NCBI GenBank assembly: GCA_963725505.1
Contig: CAVRYN010000013.1
Coordinates: 1-64,000 of the forward strand
Reading direction: 5' to 3'
Origin: Udaeobacter sp963725505
GTDB taxonomy: Bacteria > Verrucomicrobiota > Verrucomicrobiia > Chthoniobacterales > UBA10450
Length of the DNA stretch: 64,000 bases
The stretch's first letter is position 1. Each line of letters begins with the position of its first letter. The notes below the pieces were generated by a model. It searched no databases, was not told where the DNA came from, and worked only from the letters and a program-made list of their open reading frames with translations. This document shows, piece by piece, positions 52,143-61,514 of this stretch. A program made the position numbers and the translations under genes.

Positions 52143-52529
52143 CTAGGCACAGTGGTTTTTGAGTCTTCTTAGCGGATCAACCAGCCATCTTCCCAGCCGG
52201 TAATCTTTGGATTGTCTTATTTGTTCATATAGCCCGGTCAAATTTTTGAAGTTCCACCTGCTGATTTCTGACCAGCGAAGTGCCCGATTTTCGGGCTTGT
52301 TAAAAATATAGGTCATGAGTCGTTAAAGTGAAGATTGGTGGTCCAATCATGGCGCCGTCACGCACCCGGTAGTCAAAGGCAGTTTCATCCAAATGTCTGA
52401 ATTCCCCGGGCATGAACGGCGCCCGCGACCACCAATCGCAGTCGTGGCAGCCCATCCATGGCATTCGCTCGCCGGATTGTATGTCGGTATCATCACAGAC
52501 CAAAAAGGACAGTCGCTGTTGACGGGCAA
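52143..52529 (-). pseudogene. GT2 glycosyltransferase remnant with the middle deleted
   Basis: It begins VNSDCPFWSVMIPTYNPA, the start of a GT2 enzyme, then jumps directly to GCHDCDWWSRAPFMPGEFRH and DETAFDYRVRDGAMIG, which belong to the C-terminal third. After another shift it ends MTYIFNKPENRALRWSEISR, WNFKNLTGLYEQIRQSKDYR, LGRWLVDPLRRLKNHCA. About 200 central residues, including the catalytic site, are missing. Confidence 0.6.
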
Positions 52530-52614
52530 GACGCCAATTGCTGGAGGTTTGACGCTACTGCTCCTGTGTTCTCATAAAAGCATCGAGCGCACTTCCCAAA
52601 ATACGGATCTGCTG

Positions 52615-53289
52615 CTACCGAATTCGTTTTAGCCAGCCATACTGATGAAAGGAGAAGAGATTCCTCTGCCACAGTTCGTCATCTCTTGCGAAACAGTGAT
52701 CAAGTTCTAGGAACTCCTCTACCGCCTCGAATGGGCCAGGTCCCCATTGCCGTGCGACTGGGTGACCGTTAATATTTGTGTCCTCTGCTACGAGATATCC
52801 TCCTATTCCAACAAACTCTTTATATATGTGCAGCTCCTTCAGCACATGAGCTTTTGAGTGATCCGAATCCAATGAAACCAGGCCCGTACGTCCGGCAACC
52901 AGAGCCTTCACTTGTTGAACGATTGCCGGGTCTGTAGAATCTCCCTCAATGAGTCGTATTCGGGGATGCGTCAATGTCCGAGCTCGTTCTGTCAGGGTGA
53001 CGTCAATTCCGATGACGAGTCCTTCAACACCCGCTTTGATCAAGTCCAAGAGGCTGGCAAAATAGAGAACTGAACCGCCTTGATTGACTCCTGTTTGAAG
53101 AATAAACGATGGGCGAATTCGCGCCAAGAGTTCCTGATACAACTGCAAATCTAACGGGCATTGTTGAATTTCGTATCCAAGAAACGTGTTCTTAAACCAG
53201 GTGTCCGTGCTGTGGTAATAGACACGGTGAAAGTAGTCGATTATCTTTGGCCGAAGCTTGCTTTTAAAATAGCCTGGTAACGTACTCAT
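52615..53289 (-). CDS. CmcI/cephalosporin-hydroxylase-family sugar methyltransferase
   Basis: 224 residues. DTWFKNTFLGYEIQQCPLDL then RPSFILQTGVNQGGSVLYFA (SAM loop, with Q replacing the usual E in ExGxxxGGS), LVIGIDVTLTERARTLTHPR, GLVSLDSDHSKAHVLKELHI, LVAEDTNINGHPVARQWGPG. Relatives methylate rhamnose or other sugars in glycolipids. The first bases overlap the stop of the preceding remnant (ATGA). Confidence 0.82.
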   Translation of the reverse strand: MSTLPGYFKSKLRPKIIDYFHRVYYHSTDTWFKNTFLGYEIQQCPLDLQLYQELLARIRPSFILQTGVNQGGSVLYFASLLDLIKAGVEGLVIGIDVTLTERARTLTHPRIRLIEGDSTDPAIVQQVKALVAGRTGLVSLDSDHSKAHVLKELHIYKEFVGIGGYLVAEDTNINGHPVARQWGPGPFEAVEEFLELDHCFARDDELWQRNLFSFHQYGWLKRIR

Positions 53290-53575
53290 TGCGGGTTGTT
53301 AGAATCAATTACTGCTCGCGCGTGCTCGTCAATTGCCGCCATTACCAGCCGGACGCAGTCATCGACCACCTCGATCTGCATCTGCTCGGGGCCGGGATCC
53401 GTGGCAACATCGGGAAACTATCGGGACAATGGCCCTTCGTGATTAAATTCGGCAGCAGTTTAACGCTGTAGTACCACCATCCGGTGAAGAGATCGCTCTT
53501 TGCCAGGTCTTCGGCAGTATCGGGAAAGCGCTGCGGAGACAAACGTTGACGAATACGCGTTATAGTTGCGTTCAT
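53287..53575 (-). pseudogene. SAM methyltransferase remnant with the middle deleted
   Basis: MNATITRIRQRLSPQRFPDT then SDLFTGWWYYSVKLLPNLIT and GHCPDSFPMLPR is the N-terminus of a DUF1698-like methyltransferase. It then joins, in another frame, a short C-terminal end (PGPEQMQIEVVDDCVRLVMA, DEHARAVIDSNNPQ). The SAM-binding core is absent. The TGA overlaps the start of the CmcI-type gene, so translation coupling is preserved. Confidence 0.5.
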
Positions 53576-53616
53576 CATTCAAACGCGCTGCTGGTCGCCT
53601 TCAAGTACGGCGACAT

Positions 53617-54534
53617 TTACGTTTCTCCGGTTTTGAAAATTAGCCCTTGACCTGTGGGTAACGCCAGAACTTCAACGCCGCGATCTCGGGCGAAACGATC
53701 GAAGGCCTTTTGCTGTTCACAATGCAGAGGATTGCCGTAGTCATCCAGCACCATCACTCCGCCGCAGCACATTCGCTCCCAAAAATACTCGGCAGCCCTG
53801 ATTTCAGGCATCGTGCAATTCATATCCAGCGATAGGAATGCCACGCGGCTTATGGGCAGATTCGACAGAACATTCGGCACAACACCCTGCACGATCCTTA
53901 CATTTTGGAACCGGGCAAAAGTTTTTCCGACAATTTCCGCAGAGTTGTCGGCATAATAGGAATATACGCTGGGAATGCCTTTCTTTATTTCCTCTTCAGA
54001 CAGACAGGCCGGAACTAATCCCCCAAAGGTGTCGATGAGATAAAATCGCTTATTCAAGCGCTCAAAACCGACATAATCGATAATTGCACGGGCAAGCCCC
54101 CCTCGGTTTACGCCACATTCCACAAAGTCGCCGTCGAGTTTCGAGGCATATAATCCTGCCCAACAGGCGACATAAGCGCGCCAGCGAATGGAAGCGCCAT
54201 TCCAGGAATTGGTTTTCTCGCCGAGGTGGTAGGCGCGCAGAAAATCCTCGTCATCCAGGAAAGGCGCGGCATTGAAAGTAAAAAGATGATCCTCGCCGTA
54301 TTGAACTGCTTGTCTTGGCAGCCAGACGTAGTCTTGATAGCGGCGAAAATAATGTAGCCGAAGCAGGAGAGAAGGTGGCACCACAGCCCGAATGATGAAC
54401 CGCATCCATGCCCGAGCCCGAAGCTTCAAACGGAAAAACCGACGCCACCACGGCCTCAGCACAGAATGCAGTCGGTCGGGCAACATTGAGAGGAGAGATT
54501 GTCGAAGACTGATCATCGCTAAGTTGCGCCACAC
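53617..54534 (-). CDS. TylF/MycF-family O-methyltransferase
   Basis: 305 residues. After a basic N-terminus: FLRAYHLGEKTNSWNGASIR then WAGLYASKLDGDFVECGVNR GGLARAI (SAM site), FYLIDTFGGLVPACLSEEEI, SNLPISRVAFLSLDMNCTMP (DMNCTMPE carries the metal-binding acidic residues), GGVMVLDDYGNPLHCEQQKA. The family methylates sugar hydroxyls with Mg2+. It overlaps the truncated acetyltransferase by 16 bases. Confidence 0.85.
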   Translation of the reverse strand: MWRNLAMISLRQSLLSMLPDRLHSVLRPWWRRFFRLKLRARAWMRFIIRAVVPPSLLLRLHYFRRYQDYVWLPRQAVQYGEDHLFTFNAAPFLDDEDFLRAYHLGEKTNSWNGASIRWRAYVACWAGLYASKLDGDFVECGVNRGGLARAIIDYVGFERLNKRFYLIDTFGGLVPACLSEEEIKKGIPSVYSYYADNSAEIVGKTFARFQNVRIVQGVVPNVLSNLPISRVAFLSLDMNCTMPEIRAAEYFWERMCCGGVMVLDDYGNPLHCEQQKAFDRFARDRGVEVLALPTGQGLIFKTGET

Positions 54535-54863
54535 GATGGTTTCAAAGGCATGTCGCGTTTCGAAGAGTAGTCCCTAGCCGGGCTATCTATTGATTCTGAT
54601 TTCAATCGCCCTGTTGGTGTTATCCAGTCCGTTCGATGGTTGCCACCGAGTAAAATCGTAACTCCATCAGCTATGCTACAAAACTTGCCGACTTGCAGCT
54701 TTGTACCCTCACCCCAACACAGCACACGTGGGCTGCCATACGACCACGCGCCGATTTCGTATCCGAGATATTCCACCCGCCCCGCCATCAAAGGCGGAGG
54801 AGAGGGCGGTTGAGGCGGCGCTAACTCAGGCTGGCGGAAGGTTCGTGTCAGTCTTTTCCACAT
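54519..54863 (-). pseudogene. hexapeptide-repeat O-acetyltransferase, truncated
   Basis: From ATG 54863 (MWKRLTRTFRQPELAPPQPP). It contains VEYLGYEIGAWSYGSPRVLC, GTKLQVGKFCSIADGVTILL and GGNHRTDW, the CatB/Xat-type left-handed beta-helix start with its active-site His. After NHRTDWIT the sequence turns non-homologous (PTGRLKSESIDSPARDYSSK) and stops, so most of the helix and the C-terminus are missing. It starts within the end of the wzt gene. Confidence 0.65.
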
Positions 54864-56154
54864 AGTAAGCATGCCAATCCAGATTCGGTCTCAAGGCTCC
54901 TGGCCAATTGCCGCCGAGCTCTGCACGCGGAGACTGGCTTTTCAGGTCCTCCACAATTTGAAAAGAAACGGCTTCTTGCTCTATTCCATGCACCGTGTTG
55001 GGATTGTAACTGCACAAGCCAACCAAGACACTCACGCGAGAAGCATTGAAAAAGTTCGCAGGTAGCGAACAAATCGATTTAACACATCCTTTCTTCCGCG
55101 GGCTTGTCCACCAGCCTTTGTCATTCCAATCATTTGAGACAAACAACAGAGTTCCGTTCTCGTGAACGAAATGCAAAGAAATCACTAATCTTTTCCGGTC
55201 ATCCAACTGAAGGTAATTTACTTCGATGCAGAATGGCTCGCTTGTTGTGAGAGATTCTCTGACTTGGTTTTTTCCATCTTTAACCGCTATTGACCTCAGT
55301 CGGCCGTAGGCATCGCCGGGCGCTTTGCCATCTTCAGGCCATACGCGCAATGACGGAATCGCTACTCCGGTTGCCAGGTAGTGGTGTGTCATTTCTTGGG
55401 TTATCCCTATTGCTTCAAGTTTCCCGTTAGACAGCAGTACCACCCTGGAACACAATCGTTCAATGGCGAGCATCGAATGGCTGACAAAGAGCACGGTCCG
55501 TCCCTTTTGCTCCGCGACATCCTGCATTTTCCCCAGGCACTTCTTTTGGAACTGTGCATCGCCCACAGCGAGCACTTCATCGACAATTAGAATCTGAGAT
55601 TCCAAGTGCGCAGCGACAGCAAACGCGAGCCGGACGTACATGCCTGACGAGTACCGTTTTACTGGGGTATCGATGTAGGTCTCGATGTCAGCAAATGCGA
55701 CTATCTCATCAAACTTTTTTTTGGTCTCGCTACGCGTCATTCCCAAGATCGCGCCATTCATGAAGATGTTTTCGCGCCCGGTGAGCTCCGGGTGAAAACC
55801 AGTCCCTACCTCCAATAGGCTTGCAATCCGGCCTTTCACCCGCACCTCCCCTTTAGTCGGCGCGGTCACCCGCGAGAGGATCTTCAGCAGCGTGCTCTTG
55901 CCCGCGCCGTTCCTGCCAATGATCCCGAGAATCTCGCCCTGTTTTACTTCGAACGAAACTCCGCGCAACGCCCAGACTTCATCGTCGTCACGTGCGAATG
56001 AACGGTTTAACTGCTCCCCCACTGTCGTAAGCGGATCGGGTTTCCCGCGAATGCGATGCCACCATCGCTCAAAATCGTGACGGAGCGTGCCTGTGCCAAT
56101 CACCCCCAGACGGTACTTCTTCCAGATGTCGTCAACTTCAATGACAGTGCTCAT
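54826..56154 (-). CDS. wzt: ABC polysaccharide exporter, ATP-binding subunit
   Basis: 442 residues. Nucleotide-binding domain 1-245: Walker A GIIGRNGAGKSTLLK, Q-loop region, signature RYSSGMYVRLAFAVA, Walker B ILIVDEVLAVGD, switch His in FVSHSM. The C-terminal 190 residues are a Wzt-type carbohydrate-binding domain (RVWPEDGKAPGDAYGRLRSI, LVISLHFVHENGTLLFVSND), which recognises the finished O-antigen chain end in related systems. It pairs with the Wzm permease at 56,684 to flip undecaprenyl-linked glycan across the inner membrane. Confidence 0.92.
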   Translation of the reverse strand: MSTVIEVDDIWKKYRLGVIGTGTLRHDFERWWHRIRGKPDPLTTVGEQLNRSFARDDDEVWALRGVSFEVKQGEILGIIGRNGAGKSTLLKILSRVTAPTKGEVRVKGRIASLLEVGTGFHPELTGRENIFMNGAILGMTRSETKKKFDEIVAFADIETYIDTPVKRYSSGMYVRLAFAVAAHLESQILIVDEVLAVGDAQFQKKCLGKMQDVAEQKGRTVLFVSHSMLAIERLCSRVVLLSNGKLEAIGITQEMTHHYLATGVAIPSLRVWPEDGKAPGDAYGRLRSIAVKDGKNQVRESLTTSEPFCIEVNYLQLDDRKRLVISLHFVHENGTLLFVSNDWNDKGWWTSPRKKGCVKSICSLPANFFNASRVSVLVGLCSYNPNTVHGIEQEAVSFQIVEDLKSQSPRAELGGNWPGALRPNLDWHAYYVEKTDTNLPPA

Positions 56155-56170
56155 CGGAGACTCGTTTCGT

Positions 56171-56596
56171 TCATCGGAAGATAGAGGCTAGCAGATAGGA
56201 GATTGGGGCGAGCAGAAGCGAAAAAGCTCGTGGAAATCTGCCTTTGCGTCCCTCGGTCGACCGCAAAAGACCCGAGACAAGCTTTCCAACTGAAATTGCG
56301 GTGCTTCTCAGGCGTTCTGCCTCCGGCGCTGATCGTGGGTAATTGTCGGAAATTACGTAAAGCAGCGAGCGCACTTCGCCCGTTGAACCACGCGCAATAT
56401 TGTAGAACTGGATTTTCTCTGGGAGATGCGTCCGCTCAAAACCTTCAGCGACGTTCGACATGATTGATACAGCGGCCCTTTGCACTTGGCCCGTAAGCCC
56501 AAAATCCTTGCTGAGACTACTATTTTCGCGCGTCAAACTGTAGATTTCGTTGACCAATTGCCGAGCCTGCTGCCATGCCTTCAAATCTTCGAACAT
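56171..56596 (-). CDS. four-helix-bundle protein (23S rRNA IVP family)
   Basis: 141 residues from ATG 56596: MFEDLKAWQQARQLVNEIYS, LSKDFGLTGQVQRAAVSIMS, NVAEGFERTHLPEKIQFYNI and ARGSTGEVRSLLYVISDNYP. This matches the TIGR02436/IVP-type fold found in rRNA intervening sequences and as free-standing genes. It sits exactly between the two halves of the ABC exporter, a location I recall for this family in other polysaccharide loci. The function is unknown. The last 20 residues are hydrophobic and look like an extension. Confidence 0.85.
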   Translation of the reverse strand: MFEDLKAWQQARQLVNEIYSLTRENSSLSKDFGLTGQVQRAAVSIMSNVAEGFERTHLPEKIQFYNIARGSTGEVRSLLYVISDNYPRSAPEAERLRSTAISVGKLVSGLLRSTEGRKGRFPRAFSLLLAPISYLLASIFR

Positions 56597-56683
56597 CATA
56601 CGTCTCTCCTATCTGCTATCTGCCATCTACCAGTTTCTGGCTCCCAAACCTTTCCACTTTCCGCTTTCCACTTTTGCCTTGCC

Positions 56684-57646
56684 CTAGACCGTGTCCATGA
56701 AGGTGCGCTCGACGTGATTGAAAAGCACGATGCCGAGGAAGAGAACCACCGCCGTAAACCCGGCGCTATAGAAAAGGTCTGCGGCGGTGAAAGTGCCACT
56801 GCCCAAGTAGGCATAGCGGAACGCCTCGATGATTGGCGTCATAGGGTTTGCCAGGATCAGCCAGCGGAAGCTGCCCCCGCCAATCATCGAGAGTGGATAG
56901 ACTACCGGCGTCGCGAACATCATCAGCTGGACGCCGAACGCGACAAGTTGTTGCAGATCGCGATATCGCGTGGTGAGCGCCGACACGATGATGCCTGCTC
57001 CAAGACTGAGTCCTGCCATGAGCAAAAGAAGCAAAGGCGTAAGGGCGATCGCCGCATTCGGGCGCACGCGTGCCCCGTCTAGCCAATAAAAGATCACGAA
57101 CGAAAGGAAGAGCGCGAACTGGACTGCGAACTTGATCATGCCCGAGATCACAAGCGACACCGGCACGCTGAGCCGTGGAAAATAAACCTTCCCGAAGAGG
57201 GCGGCGTTGCTGATAAATGTTGCGGAGGTGCGGGTCACACAATCAGCGAAGTAAGACCAGCAGGTCACACCCGCCAGATAAAAGAGCAGCGGGGGCAGAT
57301 CGTCCGTGGAAAGCTTCGCCATTTTTCCAAAGATCACGGTAAAGATGAGCGTGGTGAAAAGCGGCTGGATGATGTGCCAGAGCGGACCGAGGATTGTCTG
57401 CTTGTATTGCGCTACGAAATCGCGCCACACGAACATTCCCGTCAGATCCCGATACCGCCACAGATCAGCGAGATGCAGATCGAACCACCCGGTCTTTGGC
57501 CGAATGATCAGGTCCCAATGTTGGGCAGCTGACTTATCTACACCAGTAGTGCTCAAGCGTTCCGCAGCGCGGTTTCGATAAATTCCAGAATCGAGAAAGA
57601 GAACGCGACGGATCAGGTCGGCAACGTTATGAATAAACTGGGGCAA
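56684..57646 (-). CDS. wzm: ABC polysaccharide exporter, permease subunit
   Basis: 320 residues, six membrane helices of the ABC-2 type. DLWRYRDLTGMFVWRDFVAQ and YKQTILGPLWHIIQPLFTTL form the conserved N-terminal amphipathic entry; then LVISGMIKFAVQFALFLSFV, TPLLLLLMAGLSLGAGIIVS, TRYRDLQQLVAFGVQLMMFA (the RYRDL motif) and TPVVYPLSM. It forms the channel for lipid-linked O-antigen. Together with wzt it gives this locus an ABC-dependent export route. Confidence 0.92.
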   Translation of the reverse strand: MPQFIHNVADLIRRVLFLDSGIYRNRAAERLSTTGVDKSAAQHWDLIIRPKTGWFDLHLADLWRYRDLTGMFVWRDFVAQYKQTILGPLWHIIQPLFTTLIFTVIFGKMAKLSTDDLPPLLFYLAGVTCWSYFADCVTRTSATFISNAALFGKVYFPRLSVPVSLVISGMIKFAVQFALFLSFVIFYWLDGARVRPNAAIALTPLLLLLMAGLSLGAGIIVSALTTRYRDLQQLVAFGVQLMMFATPVVYPLSMIGGGSFRWLILANPMTPIIEAFRYAYLGSGTFTAADLFYSAGFTAVVLFLGIVLFNHVERTFMDTV

Positions 57647-57758
57647 GGCGTCGTTACACGTTCAAGAAAAATGCGCGCATCACAACCCGCAATGGCGAGT
57701 TGAGGCCAACTATCTGCGGGTAAAACTCAGGTGTCAAAGATTACCGAACGACTGCGGA

Positions 57759-59516
57759 TCACTGATTTGAACTCTTACTATTGACCTCGGATAACCGGCT
57801 CGCTTCTTCGTAGAGTCTTTTGATTTTCTCCGCGCCATCGCTGTGATACCAGCCGTTGAAAAGCAGGATGTCACCACGCCGGACGGCGCTTTCCAGAGCA
57901 TCGTGATCTTCCGGCCGATCGCCGTCAGGCGCCATCAGCACACTAAACGCTTTTGGGTAAACCATTCGTGCGCCAACTGGCGTCGAGGTCACCTTGTGAT
58001 GCACATAGGAATTAAGCGGAGCGGAGTACCCAAAGTAACGCATCGTCTCGTTTTCCGGAATCAACAAGACATCGGGATACGCCTGTGCGACCGCTTTAAA
58101 AACGTCCGGATTAAGCGAGCCACTTATGGTCACGGTTGAATCCACATAGAAAAGTGTGCAACCCCATCGCTGCTTCGCATAGGCGATCTTTTCCCGAAGA
58201 ACCTGGGCGGCGTGCTCGTCACCGGCAGCCTGGTGCACCGGCTGGCCATCTACCATCGCGATTTGCTGCGGCCGAATGCAGACACCCACTTTTAGTCCGG
58301 CTGCGCGGAATTTCTCGAAGTATTCGTCAATCGCGCTTTTGGCACCGTTATTCTTAAACTCCATTTCAGGCGCGAGCGTCGGAACAAGGCGCGGATCGCC
58401 GTAATAGCAGGCACCGAGAAACTCCTCGCCTTCCGGATCCCAGGTGATCATTCCCTGGGCACCAGTATCCTTTAGGACTTGAACGCTGTTATCGGCCAGC
58501 TTAAGAAGCGCGGCTCGAAAAGCTGCTTTGCCTTTGTCATTGGTAATGTCGATCTCGCCGAAGTTCATGATCCAGCGGCGCGGGTTGCTTGCCACGTTGA
58601 TTTGCGGGCCGGCAAGGAATATCGCGCCGATGGGGCGACGATCTTTCCAATTTATTTGGAATGGATATTTCCTTGCGTATGCCTCCAGAACGTCGCTCGA
58701 CAGATCCTGCACTCGTGAACCTGACGGCCCGAAACGCAAAGAGACATTGAGCGTTTTCGATGCGCGCGGCTCTAATACCGCGGCACGTGACCACGAACGG
58801 ATAGCTGGTGCTGGCCGGAGAATTCGTCGAATACGGCACATCTACAGAAGATTCCAGATTATCGCTGCAAAAATTGACCGCGCCGGTTCCGTAATCCAGC
58901 TGGACAATCGGCACGACAAACTGTGGATCGGCAACTGAAGGAATGGAAGCCGGACCTTGGTGTAGAGGCCACTCCGGGCCTTTAAAGCCGAAGCCGAACA
59001 TGCCCGCCTCAAGCGTGCCGCCGTTCGGAACGCTGCGGAAAATTCAGTTCCATTAAACGAAGCGAGAGCTGATCGATCTCTTCGGCACCGGCGTTCGAAA
59101 CCTCAATTCGCATTGTGATTTTGTCGCCTTGTTTGCCGTAGCTGCATGAAACGCGGCCCCAGGGATAACTGAAATCAATCACGTCGCCCTTTTTATTCGG
59201 TGTCGTGACTCCCGGTGAAGAACGAGGAAGAAGTGCGTCGATCACAGCACGAAAAACAGATTTCTGCGGGCCGCAGTTCGCCCTTTTCGGGCGAAACGAG
59301 AAGCGACTGTCCATTATACGAGAGCGAATCAAGTCCGCGGGGCCCAACAGAGAAATCCAACCCGCGCTTCACGGGAGGAGATTGACGGGCGGGCGGCGTC
59401 TTGGCCTGACCGCTTTGTGATTGCGCGTTCGCCGGGCACGTGGCGGCGAAAATGCCTAAAGCAAGAAGCGCGAAAAAACGGAGCAGAAAAAATTTCAGCG
59501 CGTCAAAATATATCAT
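57759..59516 (-). pseudogene. secreted glycoside-hydrolase-like (alpha-galactosidase-type barrel) protein, frameshifted
   Basis: Signal peptide MIYFDALKFFLLRFFALLAL, GIFAATCPANA (start 59516). Pieces in order: VKRGLDFSVGPRGLDSLSYN; KGDVIDFSYPWGRVSCSYGK; EWPLHQGPASIPSVADPQFV; PQINVASNPRRWIMNFGEID; QGMITWDPEGEEFLGACYYG; AAGLKVGVCIRPQQIAMVDG; RWGCTLFYVDSTVTISG; PDVLLIPENETMRYFGYSAP. TWDPEGEEF and FYVDSTV sit where a TIM-barrel hydrolase carries its acid residues. At least three indels (near 59,265, 59,030 and 58,760). Intact, it would be a roughly 580-residue periplasmic glycan-cleaving or editing enzyme. Confidence 0.6.
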
Positions 59517-59548
59517 CGATCCCCACATAGGGTGACCGGCAGCGCCGT

Positions 59549-60547
59549 CTAACGACCCGAATCGATCGCAGCGAGCTCCGCCTCAACCATTTCGTGGACA
59601 AGCTCGCGAAACGTTCCGCCGGGCTTCCAGCCAAGTATTTTGCGAATCTTATCCGCGCAACCGACCAGCCGGGCTGGTTCTGTCGGCCGATCAAACGCCG
59701 CATCATATTTCACATATTTCTGCCATGGAAGATCGACAACGGCAAAAGCCGCCTCGACAAATTCGCGTGCCGAATGAGTCTCACCGGTTGCCACCACATA
59801 ATCATCGGCTGTGTGGTGTTGCAGCATCAGCCACATTGCCAGGACATAATCCTGGGCACGACCCCAATCTCTTCGGCTCTCCATATTGCCAAGCACCAGT
59901 TCGCTATCCAGATTTCGCGCGATTCGCGCAGCCGCACGCGCGATCTTCCGCGTCACAAAGTTTTCTCCGCGCCGCGGCGATTCGTGGTTGTAAAGAATGC
60001 CGTTGCAAACAAAGAGGCCGTACGATTCTCGATACACTCGCGCCAATTGTGTCGCAAAAGCCTTGGCGCAGCCATACGGGCTGGTCGGCCGCAACGACGT
60101 GCTCTCGGTTTGGGGGATCTCAGATGCGTCCCCAAAAATTTCGGAACTGGAAGCGTGATAAAATCGCAATGGTTGCGGTTGAGACCGCACGATTTCAAGC
60201 AACCGAAGCGTCGCCATTCCCGCTTCTTCGCAAGTCGATTCTGGAATCTCGAAACTCAGGCCAACATGGCTTTGTCCGGCGAGATGATACAGTTCCATCG
60301 GCCGAACATCGGCAACAATGCGACGCAGAGTCGCGCTGTCGGAAAGATCGCCATAGTGGAGAAACAAGCGGCGACCATAGATTTTTTCATCGCGCCGCAG
60401 ATGCTCGATGCGCGATCGCAATAGATGGCTGGTGCGCCGTACGATGCCATGCACGGTGTAGCCCTTTTCCAGGAGCAGTTCGGCCAAATACGATCCATCC
60501 TGGCCGGTGATCCCGGTAATCAGGGCGAGTTTCTTGGAATCGTTCAC
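59549..60547 (-). CDS. gmd: GDP-mannose 4,6-dehydratase
   Basis: About 332 residues from GTG 60547 (NDSKKLALITGITGQDGSYL); a TTG at 60613 would add 22 residues but has no ribosome site. SDR-extended enzyme: the NADP loop GITGQDGSYLAELLLEKGY, HLAGQSHVGLSFEIPE, FYHASSSEIFGDASEIPQTE, the catalytic Y-x3-K in SPYGCAKAFA, YNHESPRRGENFVTRK. It converts GDP-D-mannose to GDP-4-keto-6-deoxymannose, the precursor of GDP-fucose, GDP-rhamnose and relatives. It supplies the GT10-like enzyme if a GDP-fucose synthase exists elsewhere (none seen here). Confidence 0.92.
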   Translation of the reverse strand: MNDSKKLALITGITGQDGSYLAELLLEKGYTVHGIVRRTSHLLRSRIEHLRRDEKIYGRRLFLHYGDLSDSATLRRIVADVRPMELYHLAGQSHVGLSFEIPESTCEEAGMATLRLLEIVRSQPQPLRFYHASSSEIFGDASEIPQTESTSLRPTSPYGCAKAFATQLARVYRESYGLFVCNGILYNHESPRRGENFVTRKIARAAARIARNLDSELVLGNMESRRDWGRAQDYVLAMWLMLQHHTADDYVVATGETHSAREFVEAAFAVVDLPWQKYVKYDAAFDRPTEPARLVGCADKIRKILGWKPGGTFRELVHEMVEAELAAIDSGR

Positions 60548-60734
60548 CTCTGTCAGATTTTGCGCCCGAATTTCTTCTCCAGCTCGGCGAGCGAAATCTG
60601 AATCATCGGCCAATCGCGGAAATCGTCAAAACGTGATCTTCGTGATCGAGAGCTTTACCAAAGCGGCGAAGTCTGATTACCGACTTCTGACATCTGGCGT
60701 CTGATTCGCCAAAGGACGGATTCGCCGTGGCGAA

Positions 60735-61514
60735 CTACTGACCTCTAGCTATCGGCAATTTCTCGCCATATTTCCAAATCAGCCACGGCAATTCAAATCC
60801 TCGCATCAGGCGCGGAATGAAAATCCTCGGCTGCGCAACCAATCGCCAGAGCCAGCCGAGATAGAACCGGTCCGCCCAATCGGGAATTGCAGGCTGATCG
60901 CCCGTGATGAAACCGAGCGCCGCGCCGATACAATGGATCGCCGGCCGATACGACAGATTTTCGCGCAAATAATATCCGAGCTTTTCCTGTGCGCCGCTGC
61001 CAATGGCAACGATCACATGCGCCGGACGCTGCTGTTCAATCAGGGAAAGAAGATTTCGATCTTCGACTTCAGGTCCGTACCATGGCGCAATGTAAGAGCT
61101 CTCGGTATCGATGGAATATGCTTCACGGCGCGACCAATCGAACAATGCTTCCTGCGCGGCTTTACCGGGCAGCACAAAGAGAACGTCTCGGTTCCCCTCG
61201 CCTTTCAGCTTTCTCAGCAAATGTTTCAGATATCTGAGACCGGAAATGCGGTGGACTTTCGCGCGTTGCAACAAGCGCCACAGAACGACCATTAAACCGC
61301 TGTCAGCAATCGCCAGATCAGCGGCAAGTATGGCGCGCCGATACGCCTCGTCTTCGCGCAAGCGAGCGAAGCAAGTTCCAGACGGCGCAACGAGAAATCC
61401 CCCATGGTGAGACATCAACGCGACCGCTTCATCGACACTACCATTGAAGAAGCCGATACCGAGAATGTGGCAGGTCGAAAAGTTGCCGATGTCAGATTCG
61501 TTAAACCTCGTCAC
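60735..61514 (-). CDS. WecG/TagA/CpsF-family glycosyltransferase
   Basis: 259 residues. GT26 motifs: FLVAPSGTCFARLREDEAYR (the Thr/Asn-region loop), AADLAIADSGLMVVLWRLLQ, RISGLRYLKHLLRKLKGEGN, RPAHVIVAIGSGAQEKLGYY, CIGAALGFITGDQPAIPDWA, GWLWRLVAQPRIFIPRLMRG. These enzymes add the second sugar (often ManNAc or ManNAcA) to the undecaprenyl-linked initiator. It marks the start of the glycan locus on the minus strand, close to where an initiating transferase might be expected; none was found. Confidence 0.88.
   Translation of the reverse strand: MTRFNESDIGNFSTCHILGIGFFNGSVDEAVALMSHHGGFLVAPSGTCFARLREDEAYRRAILAADLAIADSGLMVVLWRLLQRAKVHRISGLRYLKHLLRKLKGEGNRDVLFVLPGKAAQEALFDWSRREAYSIDTESSYIAPWYGPEVEDRNLLSLIEQQRPAHVIVAIGSGAQEKLGYYLRENLSYRPAIHCIGAALGFITGDQPAIPDWADRFYLGWLWRLVAQPRIFIPRLMRGFELPWLIWKYGEKLPIARGQ

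Noticed and set aside
53289..53471. Short plus-strand frame at the start of the CmcI-type gene
   Set aside because: Antisense to the methyltransferase remnant, with no ribosome site.
59540..59560. GTCTAAC near the end of the gmd gene as another attC box
   Set aside because: It is created by the gene's stop codon and flank; there are no L arms or partner box.
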